NCBI RefSeq assembly: GCF_008000815.1
Contig: NZ_CP042806.1
Span: forward strand, 930,001 to 994,000
Origin: Terriglobus albidus
Lineage (GTDB): Bacteria; Acidobacteriota; Terriglobia; Terriglobales; Acidobacteriaceae
Length of the DNA stretch: 64,000 bases
Direction of reading: 5' to 3'
Shown here: positions 26,020 through 34,797 of the stretch, piece after piece
Numbering within the stretch: the stretch's first letter is position 1
Layout: each line of letters begins with the position of its first letter
Translations under genes and position numbers: made by a program
The notes under the pieces: model-generated
Told to the model about the DNA's origin: nothing
Database searches by the model: none
What the model saw: only the letters and a program-made list of their open reading frames with translations

Positions 26020-26574
26020 TTATGGCAGAGCCGTTACGACTCGCCTTGCGGCGAGTGAGAGCAGCAGGCGGGAGAAGCCGCTGAAGAGGATGGCGATGCC
26101 GACCAGCGTTCCCGGAACCCAGGCGGCGGAGCTGGGCAGGTGCGCCCAGATCATGAGTGCCACCACGATGGAGAAGACGCCGTCGAGCAACATCCAGCCA
26201 CCGCCCGGCATGCCTCGCAGGCCGAAGCCTCCGACAAGTTCCACGATGCCCTTTACCAGCAGATAGGCGGAGAGGATCAGTGTCAGGCTGACGAGTCCGG
26301 CGAGCGGATGCAACAGCAGGTAGATGCCGCCGAAGAAGTAAGCCAAGGCCACGAGTGCTTCCCATACGACGGCCCCCGCGCTGCGCACGTGCCAGGCGAA
26401 CCAGACGTGCGTGGCTCCGCTGAGCAGCAACAGCCAGCCAATAACGGTAGTAACGGCAACGCCTGCTGCGAGTGGAGCGATAAGGGCGAAGAGGCCTACA
26501 AGGATCATCAGGACGCTCAGGGCGATCGACCAGCCGATGGACTCCCGGGCAATGCTGCGAACGGACAGGTTCAT
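26020..26574 (-). CDS. HdeD-family (DUF308) membrane protein
   Basis: 184 residues from ATG 26574, preceded by GAGGTG with six-base spacing; a GTG nine bases upstream is the alternative. Six hydrophobic helices in three pairs are evident, with short loops, as in DUF308/HdeD proteins: SVLMILVGLFALIAPLAAG, VIGWLLLLSGATHVWFAW, ALVALAYFFGGIYLLLHPLAG, LTLILSAYLLVKGIVELVGGF, WMLLDGVFSIVVALMIW and VPGTLVGIAILFSGFSRLLLS. HdeD is linked to acid resistance in enteric bacteria; the biochemical role is unknown. For an acidobacterium an acid-stress role is plausible but inferred. It runs into thpR with a five-base gap. Confidence 0.85.
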   Translation of the reverse strand: MNLSVRSIARESIGWSIALSVLMILVGLFALIAPLAAGVAVTTVIGWLLLLSGATHVWFAWHVRSAGAVVWEALVALAYFFGGIYLLLHPLAGLVSLTLILSAYLLVKGIVELVGGFGLRGMPGGGWMLLDGVFSIVVALMIWAHLPSSAAWVPGTLVGIAILFSGFSRLLLSLAARRVVTALP

Positions 26575-26637
26575 GCGGTTCACCTCGATGTTGATCGTGG
26601 CCCGGGTGGCGGATGCGAATCAGTGCCCGCCGTCACA

Positions 26638-26931
26638 CTAGTAGCGTTGGATGACCTCGCGGTGGCGTTCGATCCACCAGCAGGCACCTTCGCCTGCCTG
26701 CGGAAAGATGGACTTGCTGCAGGCGGCCATCCATTGGCCGCCATAGTAGTACTCCAGTTTGTTGCCCTTCAAGGAAGCGACCTGGACTTCGGTGCGCTGC
26801 ACTTGTCCCATGCCGCCGCCTCGCGCAACGCGGATACGCCACACGGCCCAATCGCCCATGTACAGCATCATGGCGACGACGGCGCCGATGCCCAGCGTCC
26901 AGGCCAGTTTGTGCAGCAGCCACGCACCCAT
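26638..26931 (-). CDS. Small membrane-anchored hypothetical protein
   Basis: 97 residues. One N-terminal membrane helix (LAWTLGIGAVVAMMLYMGDWAVW) is followed by a short soluble domain with two Cys and many aromatics (LEYYYGGQWMAACSKSIFPQAGEGACWWIERHREVIQRY). The pattern Y-Y-x-G-Q-W-M ... C-x-x-x-I-F-P looks like a conserved small domain, but I cannot name it. It is first in the run with the HdeD-like gene (63 bases downstream) and thpR. A function at the inner membrane is all that can be inferred. Confidence 0.65.
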   Translation of the reverse strand: MGAWLLHKLAWTLGIGAVVAMMLYMGDWAVWRIRVARGGGMGQVQRTEVQVASLKGNKLEYYYGGQWMAACSKSIFPQAGEGACWWIERHREVIQRY

Positions 26932-27077
26932 GCAGACGAGCCTAGCAGAGGCGGGATTCAGGTCTTTCGTTTCTCGTGAATGGGTATCCGCCGGGAAGGC
27001 AGGGCTCTCTTTTAGAGCCTTTCCTATTGAAATTCTTTCGAAAGGATCATGAAAGGAAGAAAAAATAATTAAAACAG

Positions 27078-27092
27078 TTGCTTAAGAAGCAA
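27078..27092 (+). promoter_or_regulatory. Perfect inverted repeat upstream of a TonB receptor gene, candidate operator
   Basis: TTGCTT-AAG-AAGCAA in an unusually AT-rich stretch (27040-27110) about 55 bases before the start codon. CTTTCGAAAG at 27034-27043 is a second short palindrome. Operator function is inferred from symmetry and position. Confidence 0.4.
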
Positions 27093-27146
27093 AACGTAAT
27101 CAATACTTTCCCAACACGTCGGAACGACTTTTTCTTGAGAGAGGTC

Positions 27147-30100
27147 ATGTCCATGTTTTGTCGCAACGCTTTCCCCCGTCTTTGCGATACTTCCCGGCCT
27201 TCGGGCAAATGGTTCGTTCTCCGTCTCCTTCTTCTCGCTCCTCTGCTTTTTGGATTCACCGCGTCGGGATGGTCCCAGACGGTGAACGCAACCCTGCGTG
27301 GCACGGTGATGGATGCGACCGGCAGTGTCGTGGCGAACGCGCAGCTTGAGCTCTACGAACCAGTGACCGGTCAAAGAGTGCGCGCGACGACCTCGACCGA
27401 TAATGGAGACTTCGAGCTCAACGAGCTGAAGCCCGGAACCTACGAGCTTCGTTGCAGCTTGTCCGGCTTCAAGCAATTTGTGGCGCGGAACATCATCCTC
27501 GACAGCGGACAGGTGCGCCGCGTCAATCCATCGCTCGCTCTTGGTGCGACGACGGACGAGGTCACCGTCACAGCGGGAGCTGCTGTCATCTCGACGGAAT
27601 CGTCAACGCTCGCCGGCTTGTTTACCGCAAAGCAGCATGACGAATCGCCGCAGGTCACTATCTATCCGTCGACCTACTCCATGCTGACGACGCTTTCCGG
27701 CGTACAGGGTGGTAAGGGATCTCCGATTGCGAACGGTCAGACACAACAGCAGCAGTCGCAGACCTTCGACGGCATCGCCAACGACCTTCAGGGTAACCAG
27801 AGCAACAACGCGAACTTCTTTGAGCAGGTGTCGGCCTCGCTGTTCAATGCTCCGGCTGAGAGCGCCGTTCCTGTGCAGATCAATCTGGTGACTAAGCGCG
27901 GCACCAACGCGTTCCACGGCAGCGCCAGCTATCGCATCTACGACTCGGTTTTCAATGCACGCGGCTACTTCGATACCAAGAAGATTCCGTATCTGCAGCA
28001 CGAATGGAATCTTGAGGGTGGGGGCTACATCTGGCGCGATCGCACCTTTTTCTACGGCCAGTGGTTTGCGCAGAAGATTCCTCTGGGTTACCAGACGCGC
28101 GCGAGCGTACCCACCGGAGCCTGGCGTTCGGGTGTGTTTTCCTCCACCATCATCGATCCGCAGACCGGTCTGCCGTTTCCGAACAACACCATCCCGGGCT
28201 CGCGCATCAGCTCGGTGGCGAGGGCATTCCAGGACAACTACCTTCCAGCTCCGAACATTGGATCGGCGACCAGCGCAGTTAACAACTATGCTTTCCAGTT
28301 TCCCTTCAACAGCGATCTCTATCGCGGCGACTGGCCTCTGGCCCGCATTGACCATCAGTTGACGAAGAACAACTCGTTGTTTTTCCGCTGGCTGATGCGG
28401 CAGACGCCCTATGTGCTCAACAATGGTCTTCCCATCCTTGTATGGACGCGTAACCGGCGTCATCAGCAGTGGGCTGCCGGCGACACGCATCTGTTCACAC
28501 CGCAGATGATCAATGAGTTCCGCTTCGGCTACTCCACTGACTACATGGTGGACGGGCAGAGCAACGCCGGCCAAACGCCTCCCGATGGCGCGCAGGTACT
28601 GGCAACTACCGGTCTGCAGGGATCGAATCCCGGCAACAGCAAAGGCCAGGGATTCCCCAGCATCACGATCACTGGACTTACGGCTCTAACGAATGTTGCC
28701 GGAGGCACGAAAGCGAACAACCACATGACCACGTTCGTGGACACATTTACCTGGCAGAAGGGACGTCATGTGCTGAAGTTCGGAGAGTCGGTGGTTCGCT
28801 TCAGCAACTTCTATGGCTTTGTGAACGACTACGGTACGTTCAGCTTCGACGGTTCCATCACGAAATCTGGTACCGCTACGACTCAGTCGGCTTATGCTGA
28901 CTTTCTACTTGGGCTTCCGCGGCAGAGTCAGCGGACTAATCCGTTGCCTGCTCGCGAACAAACGCTCAGCGAGTATGGATTTTTCATTCAAGATTCGTTC
29001 AAGCTCTCACCAAAGCTGAATATCGACTATGGCCTACGCTGGGACATCTATGGCACACCGACCGCAGCCGACCATCTGATGTACAACTTCGATCCGGCGA
29101 CCGGCAACGTCATCGTCGATCCCGCCGGGCTCTCGAAGGTGAGCCCGTTCTATCCCAAGACGATCACGGTTCAAACAGGCAACGTGCGCGCGGAGGTCGA
29201 CAAGAGCAACGTGGCTCCACGAGTAGGCGCGGCCTACCAGGTCACCAGCCGCTCAGTCATTCGTGGAGGTTACGGACTGTACATCTCGCGACTGGGTTCA
29301 TCGGGTAATTTCAACAACTTTCTTCCCATCAATCCTCAGCTTGGATCGACAGGCCCGTTCTCGATCAGCGAGATCTACAACAACGCTTCGAACGGAAGCA
29401 CCTTCTCCTTCCCGAACCCTTATCCATCGAGCACGGGCACGGCGGTGGCTCCCAGCCAAAGCATTCTTGGCTATCCGCTCCAAACCGAACACGGTCACAT
29501 TCATCAATTCAGCGCGACCTACGAGATCGAGTTGAAGAACACCGGTTTCCGGGTCTCGTATGTGGGTTCCAGAAGCACGGGGCTGAATTACTCGGTGAAC
29601 ATTAACAAGCCTGCGCCAAGCACAACAGCCTTCGCGTCATCGCGCAATCCATATCCTCAGTTCGTGTCGACGACGCTGATCCGCTACGACGGAGGCGCCA
29701 ACTACAACGGTCTACAGTTCGACGTGCGCCGCCGTGTCGGCTCCTTTACCTTTTCTGCCAACTATTCCCTGTCGAGCAGCCAGGCGAACTATCTGAACAC
29801 CGAGAATCCATACAATCTGCTGTCTCGTTATGCGAACGATGGCCTGACGCGGCGGCACTACAGCTCGAGCACCCTGACCTATGCGCTTCCCTTCGGCCAC
29901 CACCGCAGGTATCTGAACGGCGCCAGCGGCCTGACGGATCATGTCGTGGGCGGCTGGTCGACGAACATGATGACGTACCTGGCCTCGGGCACTTATTTTT
30001 CGCCGTCGTTCTCCGGCTCCGATCCTTCAAACACGAATACCCTGGGTGGTCTTCCGGACCTGGTGGGCGATCCGAACAATGTCCCGGGAGGGAAATCGAA

Positions 30101-30419
30101 GACAAACTGGTTCAACACGGCTGCTTTTGCGGTTCCGCAACAGGGACGGTTCGGCAATGCGCTACCGAACAGTTTGGTGGGCCAGAGCCTTTATCAGACG
30201 CATGTTTCCCTGATCAAGAGCACTGCTATCACTGAGCGTGTGAAGTTCAACTTCGTCACGCAGATCTCTAACCTGTTCAATCACGCCCAGTTCCTTAACC
30301 CGAGTGGGAACATCAGCTCTGCGAGCGGCAACCAGTTCACCAGCCAGATTGGAACCTTCGACGCGTATGAGGTAGCCAAGCCCAGGAATATCACTTTCCA
30401 GGGAGCATTTGTCTTCTAG
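27147..30419 (+). CDS. TonB-dependent Oar-like outer-membrane receptor
   Basis: 1090 residues from ATG 27147; the second ATG at 27153 has better spacing to GAGAGAGG (27137-27144) and may be the true start. The signal segment is WFVLRLLLLAPLLFGFTASGWSQ. The carboxypeptidase-regulatory-like domain follows (LRGTVMDATGSVVANAQLELY ... FELNELKPGTYEL). The plug has QTQQQQSQTFDGIANDLQGN and VPVQINLVTKRGTNAFHGSASY. The barrel has FFIQDSFKLSPKLNIDYGLRWDIYG, SRSVIRGGYGLYISR, TYALPFGHHRRY and the terminal FQGAFVF. The ligand is unknown. It is the only gene of its transcription unit; an AT-rich upstream region with a perfect inverted repeat suggests regulated expression. Confidence 0.91.
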   Translation: MSMFCRNAFPRLCDTSRPSGKWFVLRLLLLAPLLFGFTASGWSQTVNATLRGTVMDATGSVVANAQLELYEPVTGQRVRATTSTDNGDFELNELKPGTYELRCSLSGFKQFVARNIILDSGQVRRVNPSLALGATTDEVTVTAGAAVISTESSTLAGLFTAKQHDESPQVTIYPSTYSMLTTLSGVQGGKGSPIANGQTQQQQSQTFDGIANDLQGNQSNNANFFEQVSASLFNAPAESAVPVQINLVTKRGTNAFHGSASYRIYDSVFNARGYFDTKKIPYLQHEWNLEGGGYIWRDRTFFYGQWFAQKIPLGYQTRASVPTGAWRSGVFSSTIIDPQTGLPFPNNTIPGSRISSVARAFQDNYLPAPNIGSATSAVNNYAFQFPFNSDLYRGDWPLARIDHQLTKNNSLFFRWLMRQTPYVLNNGLPILVWTRNRRHQQWAAGDTHLFTPQMINEFRFGYSTDYMVDGQSNAGQTPPDGAQVLATTGLQGSNPGNSKGQGFPSITITGLTALTNVAGGTKANNHMTTFVDTFTWQKGRHVLKFGESVVRFSNFYGFVNDYGTFSFDGSITKSGTATTQSAYADFLLGLPRQSQRTNPLPAREQTLSEYGFFIQDSFKLSPKLNIDYGLRWDIYGTPTAADHLMYNFDPATGNVIVDPAGLSKVSPFYPKTITVQTGNVRAEVDKSNVAPRVGAAYQVTSRSVIRGGYGLYISRLGSSGNFNNFLPINPQLGSTGPFSISEIYNNASNGSTFSFPNPYPSSTGTAVAPSQSILGYPLQTEHGHIHQFSATYEIELKNTGFRVSYVGSRSTGLNYSVNINKPAPSTTAFASSRNPYPQFVSTTLIRYDGGANYNGLQFDVRRRVGSFTFSANYSLSSSQANYLNTENPYNLLSRYANDGLTRRHYSSSTLTYALPFGHHRRYLNGASGLTDHVVGGWSTNMMTYLASGTYFSPSFSGSDPSNTNTLGGLPDLVGDPNNVPGGKSKTNWFNTAAFAVPQQGRFGNALPNSLVGQSLYQTHVSLIKSTAITERVKFNFVTQISNLFNHAQFLNPSGNISSASGNQFTSQIGTFDAYEVAKPRNITFQGAFVF

Positions 30420-30582
30420 GGCGTGATCGAAGTTTGGGCACCCATGCACTGGGTGCCCCATCGATTGCGTATCGGGGCCCCGAAGAACTTTGTTCGTTGG
30501 AGTGACTCGCAATGGGTGGGATATTTGAGTCTCCAGCAAACTTGGTTCGCTTTGGTGAACGATTCGAGCAAAGCTCGAACCG

Positions 30583-30734
30583 GGTGGGAGACGCGGGCTT
30601 CAGCCCGCGTTTGTTGGCTCTATAAGAAACGGGCTTTAGCCCTGGGCTTTCTTTGTCCGTTAGGGAAAACCCCAGGGCTAAAGCCCATTTACTTTTGCGC
30701 CTTTATCAGCGGGCTGAAGCCCGCTGCTCCCACC
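30583..30734. repeat. Family A nested palindromic element, copy 3 (152 bp)
   Basis: Terminal repeats GGTGGGAG (30583-30590) and CTCCCACC (30727-30734). Outer arms carry CGCGGGCTTCAGCCCGCG and AGCGGGCTGAAGCCCGCT. The inner pair GGGCTTTAGCCCTGGG / CCCAGGGCTAAAGCCC is a perfect 16-base inverted repeat. It is the best preserved of the three copies. Confidence 0.8.
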
Positions 30735-30746
30735 CAGTGTTGGTGG

Positions 30747-30787
30747 CCACCTTGCCCATCCTCACAACGTGAGAATGGGCAAGGTGG
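30747..30787. terminator. Long hairpin downstream of the DUF3175 gene
   Basis: CCACCTTGCCCATCCTCAC, loop AAC, GTGAGAATGGGCAAGGTGG: a 19-bp stem with a single mismatch. It lies 34 bases past the minus-strand stop at 30821, so it may end that transcript, but there is no T-run; it could also be another mobile or regulatory hairpin. Confidence 0.5.
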
Positions 30788-30820
30788 GGAACGGTTCGCG
30801 AAAGTGGCTGACTGTAAGAT

Positions 30821-31159
30821 TCAGGCTGCGCGCTTCTTGCGGGCGGCGACGACCTTTTCGTGTAGCAACTCCTTGGCGTGCTCCAGCACCTTGCGGCGTG
30901 TGGGTGAGAGGGATTTGCCGGCACGGTTTTCGAAGAAGACCAGCATGCGCATGCCGGAGGCCGGGCCCTTGGGCGAGACCTTCTTCGAGGCCAATCGCCG
31001 GGCGATAGTGGCGGCGTCCTGCCTGAAGAGGCCCTCTTCCGGATAGGTGGATTCGGTGTTCACCTTCGCCGACCAACGGCGGGATGTGCCCTTAGCGTGA
31101 GAGCCGTTTGCATGAGAGCCGCTGGCGCTCATCTTTACCTGTTTTTTTGTTGTGGCCAT
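30821..31159 (-). CDS. DUF3175 family protein
   Basis: 112 residues from ATG 31159, with GAGG six bases upstream (a TTG at 31165 is also in frame). A Ser/Gly/His/Lys-rich, low-complexity N-terminus precedes the DUF3175 core: RRWSAKVNTESTYPEEGLFRQDAATIARRLAS ... GMRMLVFFENRAGKSLSPTRRKVLEHAKELL, which carries the family's typical spacing of RWS, EEG-F and NRAGK-L. The tail is basic (AARKKRAA). The family is small, widespread in soil bacteria and uncharacterised; the charge pattern suggests nucleic-acid contact, but that is inference. Confidence 0.8.
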   Translation of the reverse strand: MATTKKQVKMSASGSHANGSHAKGTSRRWSAKVNTESTYPEEGLFRQDAATIARRLASKKVSPKGPASGMRMLVFFENRAGKSLSPTRRKVLEHAKELLHEKVVAARKKRAA

Positions 31160-31325
31160 GAGCAACCTCGTTCGGTAGCAAGGTCTGATGCACAGTCAGC
31201 AAAGAAGGTCGCCGATAGTAGTTAAACGCGACGCCGTAGCATGACTCCGCGGGAGTTCAGGAAACGCTGGAAGATTCGCTCCGAGTTGTGTTACCGTGGG
31301 TCCCTCCCTCGGGAGTTCGATCACG

Positions 31326-32399
31326 ATGAAGAAGCTTCTACGGCTGAGCATCGCTGCTTTAATACTGGCGATTGGCGTTGCATTCCTGTCCTTCGCCATG
31401 TCCTCAGGCAATGCGGCCAACAAAGACTTCATCTCTTACTGGGCCGCGGGCAAGCAATTGCTCCACAAGCAGAATCCCTACGGCCCGGGAATCCTGGCAG
31501 TCGAGAAGCAGGCCGGGTTCATCGACAACCGTCCGTTCTACATGCGCAATCCTCCGACGGCGTTTCCGCTGGCTGTGCTGGCGGCATTGTTCAGCCACAA
31601 GGTGTCCGCCATCCTCTGGTCGCTGGGTCTGGTGCTTTCACTGATGACCTCTGTCCGCATCATCTGGGAAATGCATGGAAGGCCGCCTGACCGTCTGCAT
31701 CTGATCGGTTACCTATTCCCGCCTGCCTTAGCCTGTCTGACGGCGGGACAGATGGGCATCTTCCTGCTGCTCGGCGTGGTTCTGTTCCTGCGCTGGAAAG
31801 AATCCAGGCCCTTCCTCGCGGGGATGGCTTTGGTTGTTTGCGGCATTAAGCCGCATCTCTTCCTGCCCTTTGTTGTCCTGCTGCTGTTTCACCGCCGTGC
31901 TCTGCTGGGGGCGGCGGCGGCGATTGGAGCCACGGTTTTGTTCTCCCTCGCCATCGATCCGCACGGCTGGCAGCAATACCTGCAGATGGTGAGGAGCGCA
32001 GACCTTCAGAATGAGTTCATTCCCACCCTGAGCCTGGTGCTGCGCCTGGTTCATCGCTCGTGGTCCTGGCTCCAGCTTGTGCCTGCTGCCATTGCCTGTG
32101 TCTGGGTTTACTTCAAACGTCCCGAGTGGAACCTGGTTCTACTCGTCTCCGTACTGGTCGCGCCTTATGCCTGGGTCACCGATGAGTGCGTCGTGCTGCC
32201 TGCATTCATGGCTGCGCTCTATCAAGCGAAGTCGCTGACGCCCTTCGCCTGCGTGCTGGTGGTGGGGCTGCTGGAGGTCCTGGTCGGCGCCGGAATGACG
32301 TCACCGTATTATCTATGGACTCCGCTGGCCTGGTTAGGGCTTTATCTGTATGGCACACGTTCGGTGAAGGTTGCCGTGCCTGTTCCTATGGGCTCGTAG
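31326..32399 (+). CDS. GT87-like (DUF2029) membrane glycosyltransferase
   Basis: 357 residues from ATG 31326 (MKKLLRLSIAALILA); an in-frame ATG at 31296 lies in a region without coding character. About nine membrane helices are seen. The GT-C signature is DFISYWAAGKQLLHKQNPYGP in the first outer loop, with the Asp expected to be catalytic, then YMRNPPTAFPLAVLAALFS, both typical of family 87 mannosyltransferases that use polyprenyl-phosphate sugars. The acceptor is unknown; relatives act in cell-envelope glycolipid or protein mannosylation. The gene is alone, with tRNA-Ile2 following after 82 bases. Confidence 0.78.
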   Translation: MKKLLRLSIAALILAIGVAFLSFAMSSGNAANKDFISYWAAGKQLLHKQNPYGPGILAVEKQAGFIDNRPFYMRNPPTAFPLAVLAALFSHKVSAILWSLGLVLSLMTSVRIIWEMHGRPPDRLHLIGYLFPPALACLTAGQMGIFLLLGVVLFLRWKESRPFLAGMALVVCGIKPHLFLPFVVLLLFHRRALLGAAAAIGATVLFSLAIDPHGWQQYLQMVRSADLQNEFIPTLSLVLRLVHRSWSWLQLVPAAIACVWVYFKRPEWNLVLLVSVLVAPYAWVTDECVVLPAFMAALYQAKSLTPFACVLVVGLLEVLVGAGMTSPYYLWTPLAWLGLYLYGTRSVKVAVPVPMGS

Positions 32400-32481
32400 A
32401 CTGCCAGGAAGCGGGGCTTCGAATCGGCCGTGCAAACTTGCAGTAAACTGCCAGGAGCGGTGTTTCCACCACCTTCTATCT

Positions 32482-32557
<76 letters not shown>

Positions 32558-32865
32558 AGCCACTTCTATTTCAGAGCCAGAGGTGCGCATCTGCAAGGCG
32601 ACTAATTTAAGGCTGAGCTACAGTCTCCCATCTTGGAGCGCTGCGGAAGCTACTACGGTCGGCGAGCGATTCGGCGATTTAGCATCAATCCAGATCGACG
32701 ATTGACGCTATGCGCGTTTTCCGGGGACTGATGGACATGGCCAAATGGCTTGGTCCGTGATCAAAGCGGAGCGGTTTGGAATTTGCTCTGATACAGCCAG
32801 CAAAAAGCTGCCCCCTCCAGCGTACAATCGCCGCAATCGGTTGTTGCAAACCCACGGAGGCTGCG
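32558..32865. other. Intergenic stretch between tRNA-Ile2 and a pseudogene
   Basis: 308 bases with no convincing gene. A TACAAT box at 32823-32828 lies 37 bases before the start of the TPR pseudogene and may be its old promoter. GGAGG (32856-32860) then stands before the ATG at 32866. Nothing else recognised. Confidence 0.5.
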
Positions 32866-33350
32866 ATGAACAGAGCTGTCCTTTCGCTGGTGTTGATTTG
32901 CTCCCCACTTGTGGCTCAAGAGGTACACAGCCACCCAATGCCTGAAAAGCTGGGTACGGTATCTTTTCCCACTTCGTGTCAGCCTGCAGTACAGCAGGAG
33001 TTTGATCGCGGGGTTGCGCTTCTCCATTCGTTCTCCTATGGGCCGGCCGACGAGGCATTCGCAAGCGTAGTCCGCCAGGGCGACTCAGGTCGGCATCATG
33101 CAACGAGAGGTGGCAGCATGGTCTGCCCAAGCAGACCATCAACCCGAGAAGGCCGCCGTGATCCTGCGCAGCGCAGCCGATGACGAAGACGCAATTGAAA
33201 AGCTGCCGCTGACGCCGGGACCGATCGTACCGGCACGCGAGCAACTTGGAGAGCTTCTGCTCCTGCAAAACAATCCCGGTGGAGCACGGAAAGAATTCGA
33301 GACAGCTATCGTGAATAGCCCCGGTCGTCGCGGGGCGTTGCAGGGAAAGG
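32866..33350 (+). pseudogene. Secreted TPR-protein pseudogene with internal deletion and frameshift
   Basis: The first about 70 codons (from ATG 32866) encode a signal peptide ending LVAQE and the family block LGTVSFPTSCQPAVQQEFDRGVALLHSFSY. From about 33113, in another frame, comes a typical C-terminal block: ILRSAADDEDAIEKLPLTPGPIVPAREQLGELLL, then GGARKEFETAIVNSPGRRGAL. Intact proteins of this family in acidobacteria and relatives are about 500-600 residues, so several hundred central residues are missing and the two ends are out of frame. The family (periplasmic tetratricopeptide proteins) is recognised from memory. The product would be non-functional. Confidence 0.65.
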
Positions 33351-33479
33351 CGCAGGCAGAACGATCTGAAGCTTCAAACTCCAGTGCATCCAACTCCGGG
33401 CCCACCAGAAACAAGGTTCATATCTATGAGGTGCATAGGCAGTACATCGCCCAGTCATCCAAGGCCAAAAGCACCTGCG

Positions 33480-34778
33480 TTATCGGGTTTCTTTTGCCAG
33501 CGGTTTGAAAGCTGCGACCCAGCTACGCAGGGGCGTAGTTCCATTCACCTCGGAGAGTACGACCGCGTCGAAGAACTCCGGATTGCCGTGCGAGGTCCGA
33601 GCCTTCTGCAGATCGGCAAGCCCGTTCACCGAAGTCAGGTACGAGATCAGCGCGTTCGTATGGTAGCCGGCGAGCACCAGAACAAAGCTATCGGATGAGT
33701 GCCCTGGAAGCAGGGCGACGATTCCCGGAGCTACGATCCGCGTTGGTGACTCACGCACTGTCTCAAAGTGCACCGGAGCCTTCAGGCTGGGCGTTGCATC
33801 TTCGATGTACTGCTTATGCTCCGGAATCCGGAAGTGGAGCTTGTCCAGATACGCCTGATACGGAGCCAGCGTTCCCACCGTGCCCAGCAGGATCAGGTTC
33901 GCGCTGTCGGCTGACTCGGGCGACAGCTCAGTGCTGCTCGACGGGCTGATTTTTGTCCCCAACGGCTGGAGATATTGCGCAAGACGAAAGACGGCGCGTG
34001 TGTCTGACGCCACCGTGTAGTCCTGCGCCAGGATCGGCTTCCCGCGCTGTGCTTCGAGTCCGGATAACGATGGTGACCGTTCGAGATCGTGATACGAGTT
34101 CACCGCCGGGTCACGCACCAGCAGCGTGTCGCCGTTCTTGTCGACCCAGGTAAAGAAGACCGGATTCGGAAAGACGATCTGCGTCGGCCGGCCGCCCTTC
34201 AATAGATTTGCCCAGAAGGGAGAAACCACGACGGCAGACGACGAGGCCGTCGACATCTGAACTTGGCGCTCCCAGCGCGACCCCAGCAGCCACCCCATCG
34301 CAAGAATGGCCAGACCTGCGGCACTGAACCAGAGATATCGGGAGGCCGGCGGTTTCGCCACCACGGGTTGCGGAGCTATCGTCGGAATCGCAGCAGCGGC
34401 CGGCGGGTTGTCCTGGATCGCGAGATCAGGGGGCGCACCGTCTTTGGTGACCGGTTCAGCCTGGAGCTGGTAGGAGCCCAACGGAATCGAAAGCCGCCAT
34501 GGATCCAGCGTGCCTTCGTCGTCGTAGAACTCCTTCAGCTTCTGGCGGAGACGCGCCACTTGCACGCGGACAGCAGCATCCGTCCGTGGATCGAAGTCCG
34601 ACCTGCGGTCCAGCGCTTCGGTGGCAATGGCATATTCGTTCAGCTCTTCCGCGCGGTGCTCCCACAGGTAGACCAGCAGGCGCTTCATCGCCGGTGACTT
34701 CTCCAGCAGGCGGCTGGCCAAGGGACCGCGCAGCTCCACAGCACCATCCGCACCCGAAAGAAGAGACGATGTCGTCAT
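33480..34778 (-). CDS. Membrane-anchored winged-helix transcriptional regulator
   Basis: 432 residues from ATG 34778. Residues about 28-105 form a winged-helix-like DNA-binding region (MKRLLVYLWEHRAEELNEYAIATEALDRR ... AAVRVQVARLRQKLKEFYDDEG ... IPLGSYQL), the type found in acidobacterial CadC-like proteins. A Pro/Ala linker leads to one membrane helix at about 148-166 (YLWFSAAGLAILAMGWLLG). The rest is a periplasmic domain with LLKGGRPTQIVFPNP and NLILLGTVGTLAPYQAYL, also present in the partial gene at the window start. The gene diverges from the TonB receptor at 34922 with palindromes between, so I infer that it senses a periplasmic signal and controls that locus. No kinase partner is present. 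Confidence 0.78.
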   Translation of the reverse strand: MTTSSLLSGADGAVELRGPLASRLLEKSPAMKRLLVYLWEHRAEELNEYAIATEALDRRSDFDPRTDAAVRVQVARLRQKLKEFYDDEGTLDPWRLSIPLGSYQLQAEPVTKDGAPPDLAIQDNPPAAAAIPTIAPQPVVAKPPASRYLWFSAAGLAILAMGWLLGSRWERQVQMSTASSSAVVVSPFWANLLKGGRPTQIVFPNPVFFTWVDKNGDTLLVRDPAVNSYHDLERSPSLSGLEAQRGKPILAQDYTVASDTRAVFRLAQYLQPLGTKISPSSSTELSPESADSANLILLGTVGTLAPYQAYLDKLHFRIPEHKQYIEDATPSLKAPVHFETVRESPTRIVAPGIVALLPGHSSDSFVLVLAGYHTNALISYLTSVNGLADLQKARTSHGNPEFFDAVVLSEVNGTTPLRSWVAAFKPLAKETR

Positions 34779-34797
34779 GCCGCGCGCCCTTCCGCGA

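Larger units (their letters stand above)
30420..30820. other. Repeat-rich intergenic region
   Basis: 400 bases between the TonB receptor and DUF3175 genes with no credible gene. It has partial family B halves (30451-30479 and 30562-30581), a complete family A element (30583-30734) and a long hairpin (30747-30787). Confidence 0.75.

Noticed and set aside
26015..26365. 117-codon N-terminal extension of thpR
   Set aside because: Arg-rich low-complexity reading that overlaps the HdeD-like gene in another frame; thpR starts at MRLFIGLP.
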